Shown in pieces: positions 54,908-63,752 of a DNA stretch of 64,000 bases. Where the stretch lies: NCBI GenBank assembly GCA_964405335.1, contig CAYONP010000009.1:20486-84485 (forward strand), in the 5' to 3' direction. The stretch comes from CAYONP01 sp964405335 (GTDB lineage Bacteria; Armatimonadota; UBA10988). The position numbers and the translations under genes were made by a program. How positions within the stretch are numbered: the stretch's first letter is position 1; each line of letters begins with the position of its first letter. Below the pieces are notes generated by a model. That model had not been told where the DNA came from, did not search any database, and saw only the letters and a list, made by a program, of their open reading frames with translations.

Positions 54908-56206
54908 ATGTCCCGCAAGCTCTACATCGAGACCTATGGCTGCCAGATGAACGTGGCCGACTCGCAACTGCTCGCCGGCCAGCTCGAGCCGCTCGGCTAT
55001 CGCCGCACCGACACGCCGGCCGATGCCGACGTGATCCTGGTCAACACCTGCGCCATCCGCGATCACGCCGAGCAGCGGGTGTGGGGTCGCATGGCCCAGT
55101 TGGCCGGGCAGAAGCAGCAGCGGCCGTGGGTCACGCTGGGCCTCGTCGGCTGCATGGCACAGCACCTGCGCGAGCAGATTGCCGAGCGCGCGCCCTATGT
55201 CGACTTGGTCGTCGGCCCCGACGCCTACCGCCGGATCGGCGACATCCTGCTCACCGAGCGCGACGAACCGTTCGTCGACGTGCGGCTCGACAAGCGCGAG
55301 AACTACGAGGGGCTCGACCCGGCGAGCGACAACGGCGTGACCGCCTTCGTGACCATCATGCGCGGCTGCGACAAGTTCTGCACCTTCTGTATCGTACCGT
55401 TCGTTCGCGGCCGCGAGCGCAGCCTGCCGCGCGATGAGATCGTCCGCTCGGCGCGGCATCTGGCCGCACAGGGGATTCGCGAGGTCACCCTGCTCGGCCA
55501 GACGGTCAACGCCTGGCGCGATGGCGACGAGACCTTCGCCGACCTGCTCCGCGCCGTCAATGCGGTCGACGGGCTCGAGCGCATCCGCTTCACCTCGCCG
55601 CACCCGAGCGACTTCGACCCGGCGGCGATTGAGGCGATGGCGGCGTGCGACAAGGTGATGCCCTACCTGCACCTGCCGCTGCAGAGTGCCGATGACGAGG
55701 TGCTGGCGCGGATGAACCGCGGCTACACCTACGACGGGTATCGCCGGCTGGTCGATCGGTTCCGCGCGGCGGTGCCCGACTTGGCGCTGTCGACCGACCT
55801 GATCGTCGGCTTCCCCGGCGAGACCGAGGCGCAGTTCGAGCGCACGCTGGCGGCGGTCGACCAGATCGGCTGGGACTCGGCGTTCATGTTCGCCTACTCG
55901 GCGCGCAGCGGGACCAAGGCGCATGAGTGGGTGGACGACGTGCCGGCCGAGGAGAAGACGGCGCGGCTCGAGCGAGTGATTGCCCGCCAGGAGGCGGTCG
56001 GCGCGGTGACCAACGCGGCCTGGATCGGCCGTGAGGTCGAGGTGCTGGTCGAGGGCACAGCCAAGCGGGGCAACGGCTGGTATGGCAAGTCGCCGCAGTT
56101 CAAGAACACCGTCTTCGCCTGTGAGCCGGCGCCGCGGCCGGGCGATTTGGTGCGGGTGCGGGTGACCGACGCCACCGCCCACACGCTGCTCGGCTGCGCG
56201 GTGTGA
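54908..56206 (+). CDS. miaB: tRNA-2-methylthio-N6-dimethylallyladenosine synthase MiaB
   Basis: 432 residues. Radical-SAM methylthiotransferase modifying A37 of tRNAs reading UNN codons. Seen: N-terminal UPF0004 domain with YIETYGCQMNVADSQ (Cys12), VNTCAIRDHAEQRV and LVGCMAQHL (three cluster cysteines), radical-SAM CDKFCTFCIVPFVRGRERS near residue 155, and C-terminal TRAM-like segment. First gene of a plus-strand run; its stop overlaps the next start (GTGA). Confidence 0.96.
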   Translation: MSRKLYIETYGCQMNVADSQLLAGQLEPLGYRRTDTPADADVILVNTCAIRDHAEQRVWGRMAQLAGQKQQRPWVTLGLVGCMAQHLREQIAERAPYVDLVVGPDAYRRIGDILLTERDEPFVDVRLDKRENYEGLDPASDNGVTAFVTIMRGCDKFCTFCIVPFVRGRERSLPRDEIVRSARHLAAQGIREVTLLGQTVNAWRDGDETFADLLRAVNAVDGLERIRFTSPHPSDFDPAAIEAMAACDKVMPYLHLPLQSADDEVLARMNRGYTYDGYRRLVDRFRAAVPDLALSTDLIVGFPGETEAQFERTLAAVDQIGWDSAFMFAYSARSGTKAHEWVDDVPAEEKTARLERVIARQEAVGAVTNAAWIGREVEVLVEGTAKRGNGWYGKSPQFKNTVFACEPAPRPGDLVRVRVTDATAHTLLGCAV

Positions 56207-57738
56207 CGCGCCGGCGGGCCGACTGGCTGCTGGCCGTCGGCCTCGGTCTCGCGGTCGCCCTGGGTCACGGCTGGTTCTTTGCCGAGGTCGTCGGCCTGAC
56301 CTATGACGAGCCGGTCTACGCCGCCGTCGGCGAACGGCACTGGAACTGGTGTGCCCGGCTGCTCCGGCTCGATCGCTCAGCCCTCAGCGTCGCGGCGCTC
56401 GAGGAGGGCTGGGGCAACAGCGGGCCGATCCCCTCGGTGGCCGACTGGCACCCGCCGCTGGGCAAGCTGACCCTCGCCCTCGGCCGGCGGCTGCCTTGGC
56501 CCGGCGGGCCGTTCACCCACTACCGGCTGGGCAACGTGCTGCTCTTCGCCGCCACCGGCAGCCTGCTCTGGCTCTGGCTCGGCGCCGTCGCCGGACGAAC
56601 CGCCGGGCTGGCCGCGGCGCTGGTTTGGTGGACCTTGCCGCGGGCGATCGGCCACGGCGCGCTGGCGGCGATCGACCTGCCGGTCGCCTTCTTCAGCACG
56701 CTCGCCCTGGCGCTCGGCTGGCGGTTGATCCAGCAGCCGAGCGCCCGTCGCGGCGTCGGCTTCGGTCTGGGCCTGGCGGCCGCCTGCCTGGCCAAGTTCA
56801 ACGGCGTGCTGGTCGCCCCGGCGGTGCTGCTGGTCGCCCGCGGCCGCGGCACCTGGCGCGCGCTCGGCGTGGCGCTGCTGGTCGCGCCGGCCGCCGGTTG
56901 GCTGGCCTGGCCGTGGCTCTGGTACGATGGATTTACCCACCTGCGCCAGGTGCTCGCCTTCCACGGCCGGCACGGGTTCATCGGCGTCGAGTACTTCGGC
57001 CGCATCTACGCCGACAGCGCCCCGCCGTGGCACTACCCGTGGGTCATGCTCGCGCTGACCACCCCGCTGCTGGTGCTCGTCGCCGCCGGCATCGGCGTGC
57101 GGCAGCCGCGGGCGAGGCCGCTGGCGATGCTGCTCGTCGCCGGCATCGTCTGCCACCTGCTGCCCTACTCACTGCCCGGCTCAGCGAAGTACAACGGCGT
57201 GCGGCTGTTCCTCCCGGCGCTGCCGCTCGTGGCCGGGCTGGCCGGGCTGGGCATCGGTTCGGCGGCGGCCTGGCCGCGGCGCTGGCTGCCGCGCCGCGGG
57301 CTGGCGGCGGCGCTGGTCGCGTTGATCGTCTGCCTCCCCTCGCTGCTCGGCGTGCTGAAGGTGCACCCCTACCCGCTCGCTTACTACAACGAGCTGATCA
57401 GCGGCGCGGCGGGTGCCGATCGGCGCGGGTTCGAGGCGATCTACTGGGGCGAGCCGCTCCGCGCCGCGTGCGGCTGGTTGAGCGCCAACGCGCCGCCCGG
57501 CTCGGCCTGCCGGATCTTCCCGCCGGGGTTCCTTTCGAGCCTCGAGATGTACCGCGCGGTGGGCATCTTGCGGGCCGACCTGCGTCTGGTCGGCGATGGG
57601 CCGGCCGACTTCGTGGTCTACCAGAACCGCCGTTCGGAGTGGGACGAGGAGGGCCGGCGGCTGGCGGCGACGAAGCAGCCGGTGCACGTCATCCTTGCCG
57701 ACAGGGCGCCGGTGGCGTTCATCTACGCCGGCGACTGA
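56203..57738 (+). CDS. GT39/ArnT-like membrane glycosyltransferase
   Basis: 511 residues from a GTG overlapping the miaB stop. About ten hydrophobic helices; first periplasmic loop has the diagnostic acidic pair in VGLTYDEPVYA (Asp-Glu) and later WHPPLGKLTL. Dolichyl- or undecaprenyl-phosphate sugar transferases of this superfamily add single sugars to proteins, lipid A or glycans on the outer face of the inner membrane. Acceptor unknown. The C-terminal periplasmic domain includes YYNELISGAAGADRRGFEAI, typical of bacterial PMT-like proteins. Confidence 0.82.
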   Translation: MTRRRADWLLAVGLGLAVALGHGWFFAEVVGLTYDEPVYAAVGERHWNWCARLLRLDRSALSVAALEEGWGNSGPIPSVADWHPPLGKLTLALGRRLPWPGGPFTHYRLGNVLLFAATGSLLWLWLGAVAGRTAGLAAALVWWTLPRAIGHGALAAIDLPVAFFSTLALALGWRLIQQPSARRGVGFGLGLAAACLAKFNGVLVAPAVLLVARGRGTWRALGVALLVAPAAGWLAWPWLWYDGFTHLRQVLAFHGRHGFIGVEYFGRIYADSAPPWHYPWVMLALTTPLLVLVAAGIGVRQPRARPLAMLLVAGIVCHLLPYSLPGSAKYNGVRLFLPALPLVAGLAGLGIGSAAAWPRRWLPRRGLAAALVALIVCLPSLLGVLKVHPYPLAYYNELISGAAGADRRGFEAIYWGEPLRAACGWLSANAPPGSACRIFPPGFLSSLEMYRAVGILRADLRLVGDGPADFVVYQNRRSEWDEEGRRLAATKQPVHVILADRAPVAFIYAGD

Positions 57739-57751
57739 GAGGACCCGCCGC

Positions 57752-59254
57752 ATGAGCCTGACCGCCGACCTGGAGCTGCTCGCACCCTATGTGACCAACC
57801 TCGACCGGCCGGTCTTCGCGTTGCGCAACCTGCCCGAAGAGGTGGTCGCCGTCCTCTTTGCCTACTACTCGCGCAGTCCGCTGTCGTTGCGCGACAACCT
57901 GGCCAAGCTGCTGCGCGAGGGCGACCTGGCGATGCAGCCGGCGCTGCTGGACGAGGGCGACGGGCTCGAGGCGGCGCGCGACAAGGCGCGCGCTTTCCAC
58001 GAGAAGTGGGTCGTCGGCTACGGCCACTCGAGCGTCGCCGAGCACGCCGTGGTGCACCTGGCCATCGAAGACGTGAGCATCGTCGCGACCAAGGTGATTG
58101 AGGACAACCGTCTGGCCAGCTACACCGAGAAGTCGACTCGGTATGTGCCGTTCGATGCCGAGATGTACGTCCGCGAGCCGGACATCGCCGCCGGGCCGCT
58201 GGCCGGGTTGTATGACCAGGCCTGCCGCGGACTGCTCGCGCTCTATGCCGAGCTGATGCCGCGGGTGACCGAGCAGGTCAAGGAGCTGGCCGCGCGGCCC
58301 GAGGAGTGGACCGAGCGGCGCTGGGAGTCGGTCTGCCGTGCCCGTGCGTGCGACATCCTGCGTTACCTGCTGCCGGCGGCGACGCGGACCAACCTCGGCC
58401 TGACCTGCAACGCGCGGACGCTCGAGCATCTGCTGACCAAGCTCTACTCGCACCCGCTGGCCGAGCTCCGCGAGTTGGCCGCGCTGCTGCAGGCCGAGGC
58501 GACGAAGATGGTGCCGACGCTGATCAAGTACGCGGCGCCGAACGACTACCTGCGGCAGACTCGGGAGTCGATCGCCGACCTGGCCGCCGAACTGCTGCCG
58601 GCCGAGTCCGGTGGCGCGGCGGTGCGGTTGGTTCGCGCGCCGGACGAGCCGCTGGCCGAGCTGGCGACCGCGATTCTGTACCAGGCGGGAGGCGCCGGCT
58701 GGGAGTCATGCCGCGCGGCGGTCGGCCGGCTCGACGCGGCCCGTCAGGGCGCGGTGATCGAGGCCTATCTGGCCGCGCGCGGTCCATACGACGAGCCGCT
58801 GCGGGCGCTCGAGCACCTGACCTACACTCACGAGATCCTGGTCGACTACGGCGCCTACCGCGACATCCAGCGGCATCGCCTGTGCACCCAGACCGGCCAG
58901 GTGCTGACGCCCGCCCACGGCTACGATACGCCGCCGGAGATCGAGCTCCTGGGTCACGGACCGGCTTACCAGGCGGCGATGGAGCAGTCGATTACGGTGC
59001 ACGAACGGCTCGCCGCCGAGCACGGGCTGGAGCGCGCCCAATACGTGCTGCCGCTGGCCTGTCGCAAGCGCTTGCTGATCACCTGGAACCTGCGCGAGCT
59101 GTTCCACTTCATAGAGCTGCGCAGCGGCAAGCAGGGGCATGTGAGCTATCGTCGCATCGCGCAGGACTGCTGGCGCGAGCTGAACCGCGTTCACCCGGAG
59201 CTGGCGCGGCACGTGCGCGTGGACCTGAACGAATACGCCTGGGCGCGGGCCTGA
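57752..59254 (+). CDS. tandem ThyX-like protein (double flavin-dependent thymidylate synthase fold)
   Basis: 500 residues from the ATG at 57752. Two ThyX-like halves: residues 1-250 with YGHSSVAEHAVVHLAIEDVS, SYTEKSTRYVPF (126-134) and LPAATRTNLGLTCNARTLEHL; residues 295-500 with EHLTYTHEILVDYGAYRDIQ, RHR (374-376), and LPLACRKRLLITWNLRELFHF. Ordinary ThyX has RHRxxSxNExSxRY in one motif; here the ESxRY-like half is in the first repeat and RHR in the second. ThyX makes dTMP using FAD, NADPH and methylene-tetrahydrofolate. Whether this double protein is an active synthase is uncertain. It lies directly before mutM (1-nt gap). Confidence 0.8.
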   Translation: MSLTADLELLAPYVTNLDRPVFALRNLPEEVVAVLFAYYSRSPLSLRDNLAKLLREGDLAMQPALLDEGDGLEAARDKARAFHEKWVVGYGHSSVAEHAVVHLAIEDVSIVATKVIEDNRLASYTEKSTRYVPFDAEMYVREPDIAAGPLAGLYDQACRGLLALYAELMPRVTEQVKELAARPEEWTERRWESVCRARACDILRYLLPAATRTNLGLTCNARTLEHLLTKLYSHPLAELRELAALLQAEATKMVPTLIKYAAPNDYLRQTRESIADLAAELLPAESGGAAVRLVRAPDEPLAELATAILYQAGGAGWESCRAAVGRLDAARQGAVIEAYLAARGPYDEPLRALEHLTYTHEILVDYGAYRDIQRHRLCTQTGQVLTPAHGYDTPPEIELLGHGPAYQAAMEQSITVHERLAAEHGLERAQYVLPLACRKRLLITWNLRELFHFIELRSGKQGHVSYRRIAQDCWRELNRVHPELARHVRVDLNEYAWARA

Positions 59255-59255
59255 G

Positions 59256-60083
59256 ATGCCGGAGCTGCCCGAGGTCGAGACCATCGCGCGCGGGTTGCGG
59301 CGGGCGCTTGTTGGCCGGCGGATCGAGGGCCTGAGTATTCGGCGCGACGACCAACTCCGCCCCTCGCGCGAGGCGTTCGAGCGGTTGCCCGGGCTGGGCG
59401 TCACCGGCGTCGATCGCTACGGCAAGCACCTGTTCATCGAGCTCGACGACGGTCGGACGCTGGCGGTGCATCTGCGCATGACGGGCCAGCTCCGGATTCA
59501 CGCGCCGGCGGACGAGGAGCTGCCGCACACGCACCTCGTGTTCGCGCTGGATGACGGCCGGCAACTGCGCTGGCGCGACGTGCGGCGGTTCGGTTGGCTG
59601 CACCTGATCGACAACGACGCCGTCGGCGAGCTGCCCTCGCTGCGCGGGCTCGGTCCCGATGCGCTGGCGGTGGGCGAGGCCGAGTTCGTCGCTCGACTGG
59701 GCGCGGTGCGGCGGGCGATGAAGCCGCTGCTGCTGGCCCAGGATGTGGTCTGCGGGCTGGGCAACATCTATGCCGACGAGGTGCTCTGGCGGGCGCGGAT
59801 CCACCCGCTCCAGCGCAGTGACCGGCTCAGCCGGCCGCGCGCGCGGCGGCTCTATGCGGCGATGCGCGAGACGCTCGAACAGGCCATCGCGGCGGGCGGT
59901 TCGTCGATCGATGGCGAGTATGTCGATGCCGGCGGCGCGCCGGGCGCTTATCAGGCCGAGCACGCGGTGTATGGCCGTGCGGGCCAACCCGCGCCCTGCT
60001 GCGGCCGGCCGGTGAAGCGGCTGGTGATCAACGCGCGGAGCACCTGCTACTGCCCGCGTTGCCAGAAGAAGGTCGGCGCATGA
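59256..60083 (+). CDS. mutM: formamidopyrimidine-DNA glycosylase
   Basis: 275 residues. Removes oxidised purines (8-oxoguanine, FapyG) from DNA and nicks the abasic site. Seen: MPELPEVETIARGL with catalytic Pro after Met, Glu residues of the helix, YGKHLFIEL (catalytic Lys), HLRMTGQLRI, GLGNIYADEVLWRARIHP and the C-terminal zinc finger (CCGRPVKRLVINARSTCYC then CPRC). One nt follows the ThyX-like stop; its own stop overlaps the next ATG. Confidence 0.96.
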   Translation: MPELPEVETIARGLRRALVGRRIEGLSIRRDDQLRPSREAFERLPGLGVTGVDRYGKHLFIELDDGRTLAVHLRMTGQLRIHAPADEELPHTHLVFALDDGRQLRWRDVRRFGWLHLIDNDAVGELPSLRGLGPDALAVGEAEFVARLGAVRRAMKPLLLAQDVVCGLGNIYADEVLWRARIHPLQRSDRLSRPRARRLYAAMRETLEQAIAAGGSSIDGEYVDAGGAPGAYQAEHAVYGRAGQPAPCCGRPVKRLVINARSTCYCPRCQKKVGA

Positions 60084-60793
60084 GGCCGTGGATCATCGCC
60101 CACCGCGGCGCCTCGCACGAGGCGCCCGAGAACACGCTCGAGGCGGTCCGGCTGGCGGCGCTGCTCGGTGCGGACGCGGCCGAGATCGATGTCCGTCCCA
60201 GCGCCGACGGGGTGCCCACCGTGCTGCACGACGCTTCGCTCGACCGCACCACGAGCGGTACCGGCCCGGCGCGCGAGCGAACCTACGACGAGATTCGGCG
60301 GCTGTCGGCGGGCTATCCGAAGCGGTTCGGCGACCGCTACCACGACGCCTACGTGCCGACCTTCGCGGAGGTCCTCGCGCTGGCGCGGGAGCTGCGGCTG
60401 CGGCTGGCCATCGAGATCAAGACCGAGCAGCCCGAGCCGGAACTGGTGCGCGAGGTGGTCCAGCAGGTGGCGTCGGCTGACATGGTCGAGCGAGTCTGGA
60501 TCTGGAGCTTCCTCTGGCAGAACCTGGCGGCGGTGCGGTGGCACTCGAAGGAGATTCCGCGCGGGGCGCTGTCGCTCGGCTTTCCCAGCGCCGAGCTGCG
60601 CGCGCAGAGCGAGCTGCTGGTGCCGTTCGCGGCGCATCTGCTGCTGGTCGACCTGGGCTTTGCACTGCGCGACGGCAAGCCGGTCTTTACCTGGACGGTC
60701 AACCAGCCGTGGACGGCGCGGCGGCTGGCGGCGAAGGGCTCGCGCGGGATCATCACCGACCGGCCGGAGCGGATGGTGGGGCTGTTCGGGTAG
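60080..60793 (+). CDS. glycerophosphodiester phosphodiesterase
   Basis: 237 residues; ATG overlaps the mutM stop (ATGA). GDPD TIM-barrel motifs: IIAHRGASHEAPENTLEA (catalytic His and Glu), AEIDVRPSADGVPTVLHDASLD (Glu/Asp metal ligands, second His), LAIEIKTEQ and GIITDRPERM. It hydrolyses glycerophosphodiesters to glycerol 3-phosphate and an alcohol. No signal peptide, so cytoplasmic (UgpQ-like). A strong hairpin follows. Confidence 0.92.
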   Translation: MRPWIIAHRGASHEAPENTLEAVRLAALLGADAAEIDVRPSADGVPTVLHDASLDRTTSGTGPARERTYDEIRRLSAGYPKRFGDRYHDAYVPTFAEVLALARELRLRLAIEIKTEQPEPELVREVVQQVASADMVERVWIWSFLWQNLAAVRWHSKEIPRGALSLGFPSAELRAQSELLVPFAAHLLLVDLGFALRDGKPVFTWTVNQPWTARRLAAKGSRGIITDRPERMVGLFG

Positions 60794-60831
60794 CCGGGCG
60801 GGCCGGGCGCAACGGCCAGCATCGCACGTGC

Positions 60832-60864
60832 GCGGGCCGGGGGCCGCGGCGGCCCCCGGCCCGC
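60832..60864. terminator. 14-bp stem hairpin downstream of the phosphodiesterase gene
   Basis: Perfect inverted repeat GCGGGCCGGGGGCC / GGCCCCCGGCCCGC with a 5-nt loop, 39 nt after the stop. Very stable; lacks a U-run, so Rho-independent action is uncertain, but it separates two gene groups. Confidence 0.5.
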
Positions 60865-60932
60865 ACACCCCGGGCAAGGCTCCCGTTGCCGCCGCCCGCG
60901 GGCGCTGCTATCCTCCGCGCGGAGACCGACCG

Positions 60933-61892
60933 ATGCCCTCGATCGACATGCCGTATGACCGCTTGGTCGAGTACCGCCCCGCGCCGACGCGCCGGCCCGA
61001 CTTCGAGGAGTTCTGGCGCGACACCCTCACCGAGGCGCGGGCGTTCGACATCGACGCGCGGCTCGAGCGGATCGACTATCCGGTGCCCGGCGTCGAGGTC
61101 AACCGGCTCACCTTCGCCGGCTGGGGCGGGCATCCGGTGGGCGGCTGGTACCTGCGGCCGGCGGTCGAGCGTCCGCCGGCGTTGTTGGTCTATCACGGCT
61201 ATTCGGGCGGCGCGGGCGAGCCGGCGGCCTATCTGCAGTGGGTCATGCTCGGCTGCGCGGTGGTGACCATCGACACCCGCGGCCAGGGCGGCCGGACCGG
61301 CGATCAGGGCGGCTACGAGGGCGGCTCGGTGCAGGGCTGGATGACCCAAGGGATTGAGCTGCCCGAGGAGTACTTCTACCGGCGGGTCTACACCGACTGC
61401 GTGCGCGCGGTCGACTTCGTCTGCGGGCGGCCCGAGCTGGACACCTCGCGGCTGGCCGCGGCGGGCGGCAGCCAGGGCGGCGGACTGACCATCGCGGCGG
61501 CCGGGCTCGATGAGCGGATCAAGCTGGCCATGCCCGACGTGCCGTTCTTGTGCCACTTTGAGCGGGCGATCCAGATCGCTCTCGCCGGCCCCTATCTCGA
61601 GCTGCAGAACTACTGCGCTCGGTTCGGCGACCGGGCGGATCGGGCGATCGAGACGCTGAGCTACTTCGATGGGATGAACCTGGCGGCCGATATCGCGCCG
61701 GACTGCCGGATGCTGTGGAGTGTCGGCCTGTGGGACGATGTCTGCCCGCCGAGCACCGTCTATGCCGCCTATCATGCCAGCGGCGCCGGGCAGAACGAGA
61801 TGGCGGTCTATCGCTACAACAAGCACGAGGGCGGCGGTGCGCTGCACAATGAGCGCAAGCTGGCCTGGCTGGCGGCGGAGTTGAGGCGATGA
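60933..61892 (+). CDS. CE7 acetyl-xylan esterase / cephalosporin-C deacetylase family
   Basis: 319 residues from the ATG at 60933 (GGAG 8 nt upstream). Alpha/beta-hydrolase: LTFAGWGGHPVGGWYLRP, LLVYHGYSGGAG, VTIDTRGQGGRTGD, the nucleophile elbow LAAAGGSQGGG (catalytic Ser), MPDVPFLCHFERAI (family-specific) and YNKHEGGG (catalytic His). CE7 enzymes deacetylate small acetylated saccharides inside the cell. Stop overlaps the next ATG (ATGA). Confidence 0.93.
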   Translation: MPSIDMPYDRLVEYRPAPTRRPDFEEFWRDTLTEARAFDIDARLERIDYPVPGVEVNRLTFAGWGGHPVGGWYLRPAVERPPALLVYHGYSGGAGEPAAYLQWVMLGCAVVTIDTRGQGGRTGDQGGYEGGSVQGWMTQGIELPEEYFYRRVYTDCVRAVDFVCGRPELDTSRLAAAGGSQGGGLTIAAAGLDERIKLAMPDVPFLCHFERAIQIALAGPYLELQNYCARFGDRADRAIETLSYFDGMNLAADIAPDCRMLWSVGLWDDVCPPSTVYAAYHASGAGQNEMAVYRYNKHEGGGALHNERKLAWLAAELRR

Positions 61893-62338
61893 ACACGGCC
61901 CACGACGCGTTGCGGCACCTCGTTGCCGGCCTGGCCTACCGCGCCGCGGCGGCGCTGCGCGACTGCCCCGCCGGCTTCGCCGAGTTCGTCGCCGGCGAGG
62001 GCGCCAAGTCGCCCCATGAGCTGGTCACCCACCTGCGTGGCCTGCTCGCGATGGTCGCCGCGCACCTGGCCGGTGACCAGCCGGTGCGGCCGGAGCCGGC
62101 CTCGTGGGCCGACGAGCTCGCCGCGCTGGGCCCGGCGCTGCGGCGCGTCGACGAGCTGCTCGCCGCCGGCGCCGTGCCGACCTCGGTGTCGCTGGAGCAG
62201 TTGCTCCACGGCCCGCTGTCCGATGCGCTGCATCATGTCGGCCAGCTCGCGCTGCTGCGCCGGCTGGCCGGCTGCCCGATGCCGGCGACGCACTACTTCC
62301 GCGCCGAGGTGGTCACCGGCGAGATCGCCGCGGTCTGA
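61889..62338 (+). CDS. DinB-like four-helix protein
   Basis: 149 residues, start overlapping the esterase stop. Helical bundle with AEFVAGEGAKSPHELVTHLRGLLAMVAAHL (spaced conserved His), LLHGPLSDALHHVGQLALLRRL and the ending ATHYFRAEV, typical of DinB/YfiT-like metal-binding enzymes that use thiols. Substrate unknown. Confidence 0.75.
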   Translation: MNTAHDALRHLVAGLAYRAAAALRDCPAGFAEFVAGEGAKSPHELVTHLRGLLAMVAAHLAGDQPVRPEPASWADELAALGPALRRVDELLAAGAVPTSVSLEQLLHGPLSDALHHVGQLALLRRLAGCPMPATHYFRAEVVTGEIAAV

Positions 62339-62395
62339 TCGCCGACTCGCGCCGCCCCGGCCGGGTGTGCTACAACCTCGGCCGAGGAGGCGTCG

Positions 62396-63376
62396 ATGGC
62401 GATCCACGAGCAGGTCTTCCCCTTGCCGCAGGTGTTCGAGTCGTGCCATGCCTCGACGTTGGCGCCGTTGGCCGACGGGCGTCTCATTGCCGCTTGGTTT
62501 GGCGGCACGCATGAGAACCACCCCGACGTGGCCATCTGGGGCGCGGTGCGCGGAGCCGACGGCTGGGGCGAACCGCGGCTGCTGGCCAAGGTCGCTCCGC
62601 AGGCGCACTGGAACCCCGTGCTGTTCGCCCCTGGCGACGGCAGCGTGCACCTCTTCTTCAAGGTCGGCCGCTCGCCGCGGGTCTGGCGCACCTGGCACCG
62701 GCGCAGCCGCGACGGGGGGATGACCTGGACCGAACCGCGCCAACTGGTGCCCGGCGATATCGGCGGCCGCGGGCCGGTGAAGAACAAGCCGATCGTGCTC
62801 AACGACGGCACCTGGCTGGCCGGCGCCTCGATCGAACAGCGCAGCGGGCAGGGCTACTGGGACGCCTTCGTCGACCGCTCGACTGACGGCGGCGAGAGTT
62901 GGCAGGCGACCGGCCTGATCCCCATCGACCACGACGCGACGCCCGGGCCGGGAGTGATCCAGCCGACGCTGTGGGAGTCACAGCCCGGCCGGGTCCACCT
63001 GCTCTGCCGCAGCTCCGCCGGCTGCGCCTATCGGAGTGACAGCGACGACGGCGGGCTGACCTGGAGCGAGCTGTACCCAACCGACCTGCCGAACAACAAC
63101 AGTGGCCTGGATGTCGTGCGGCTGGCCGATGGGCGGCTGGTGCTGATCCACAACCCAACTGCCGGCGACTGGGCCGCCCGCACGCCGTTACGATTGGCGG
63201 TCTCGGAAGACAACGGCCAGACCTGGCCGCGCCGGCTCGACATCGAGACGGAGCCGGGCGAGGAGTTCAGCTACCCGAGCATCATCGCCACCGGCGCGGA
63301 GAGTGTGGCTTGCAGTTACACCTGGAAGCGGCGGGGGGTTGGATTCTGGATGGGGGGAGTCGACGAGATCGGGTGA
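62396..63376 (+). CDS. sialidase-like BNR/Asp-box beta-propeller protein
   Basis: 326 residues. Four Asp boxes are visible: SRDGGMTW, STDGGESW, SDDGGLTW and SEDNGQTW. The N-terminal ESCHASTLAPLADGRLIAAW and AWFGGTHENHPDVAIW fit the exo-alpha-sialidase-like BNR family common in polysaccharide degraders. No signal peptide, unlike exported sialidases, so the protein would be cytoplasmic as written. The arginine triad of true sialidases was not traced. Follows the esterase and DinB-like genes on the same strand. Confidence 0.85.
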   Translation: MAIHEQVFPLPQVFESCHASTLAPLADGRLIAAWFGGTHENHPDVAIWGAVRGADGWGEPRLLAKVAPQAHWNPVLFAPGDGSVHLFFKVGRSPRVWRTWHRRSRDGGMTWTEPRQLVPGDIGGRGPVKNKPIVLNDGTWLAGASIEQRSGQGYWDAFVDRSTDGGESWQATGLIPIDHDATPGPGVIQPTLWESQPGRVHLLCRSSAGCAYRSDSDDGGLTWSELYPTDLPNNNSGLDVVRLADGRLVLIHNPTAGDWAARTPLRLAVSEDNGQTWPRRLDIETEPGEEFSYPSIIATGAESVACSYTWKRRGVGFWMGGVDEIG

Positions 63377-63503
63377 CGGCCACCGGACCGCGCTGCACCG
63401 ATAGCGCGGCGCCGTCGTGGCGGCGCGCTGCGCGCTCCGATGTTCGGCGGCCGGCAACCAGCCGGCGCCACCACCGCGACACACCACCACTCCACGCCGG
63501 CGC
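63377..63503. other. short repeat-like gap after the sialidase gene
   Basis: Contains a dyad GCCGGC-AACCA-GCCGGC and GC-rich repeats but no gene. Nothing on the minus strand here resembles the missing part of the avd-like gene. Confidence 0.5.
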
Positions 63504-63607
63504 GATAGGGTGCGGCTCGCCGCACCAGGGACGGTGTGAAGCGGATGGGCCGGCAAGCCGCACCGCTGCCGGTGTGGAGTCGATGGCGCGTCAAGCCGCA
63601 CCCTATC
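63504..63607. mobile_element. 104-bp element with perfect 14-bp terminal inverted repeats
   Basis: Begins GATAGGGTGCGGCT (63504-63517) and ends with its exact complement AGCCGCACCCTATC (63594-63607). Inside are two 32-bp direct repeats (63533-63564 and 63571-63602) each starting GGTGTGRAG and ending AAGCCGCACC. Non-coding, MITE-like or large palindromic-repeat type. Its right end coincides with the point where the avd-like reading frame stops resembling Avd. Confidence 0.65.
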
Positions 63608-63690
63608 CACTTCGTAAGATCGTACATGGCCGTGAGCACGGGCAACTCGCCTTTGGGCTCACCCTCGTCCTCCATCTCCATCTCGCGCAT
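63607..63690 (-). pseudogene. truncated Avd-like gene of a diversity-generating retroelement
   Basis: An ATG at 63688-63690 (AGGA 6 nt upstream) opens a frame of 28 codons including KGELPVLTAMYDLTKW, which matches the start of the short Avd family (ELPVxxKxYDLxKW, normally about 110-120 residues of four-helix bundle). The similarity ends exactly at the inverted-repeat element, after which the frame only translates repeat DNA. Avd binds the DGR reverse transcriptase and template RNA. It lies 62 nt downstream of the FGE-type gene, the usual target-avd arrangement. Recognition is by a short but characteristic segment. Confidence 0.65.
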
Positions 63691-63752
63691 GCCTGTTCCT
63701 TTCTTGGCCTCTGTGTGTCAGTGAAAAACTCATAGTGTTAGAGTGTATAGTG

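Noticed and set aside
63310..63606. Continuation of the avd-like frame to 124 codons
   Set aside because: After the tryptophan codon the frame reads the inverted-repeat element and GC-rich repeats, with Arg/Pro/Cys-rich sequence unlike the helical Avd body.
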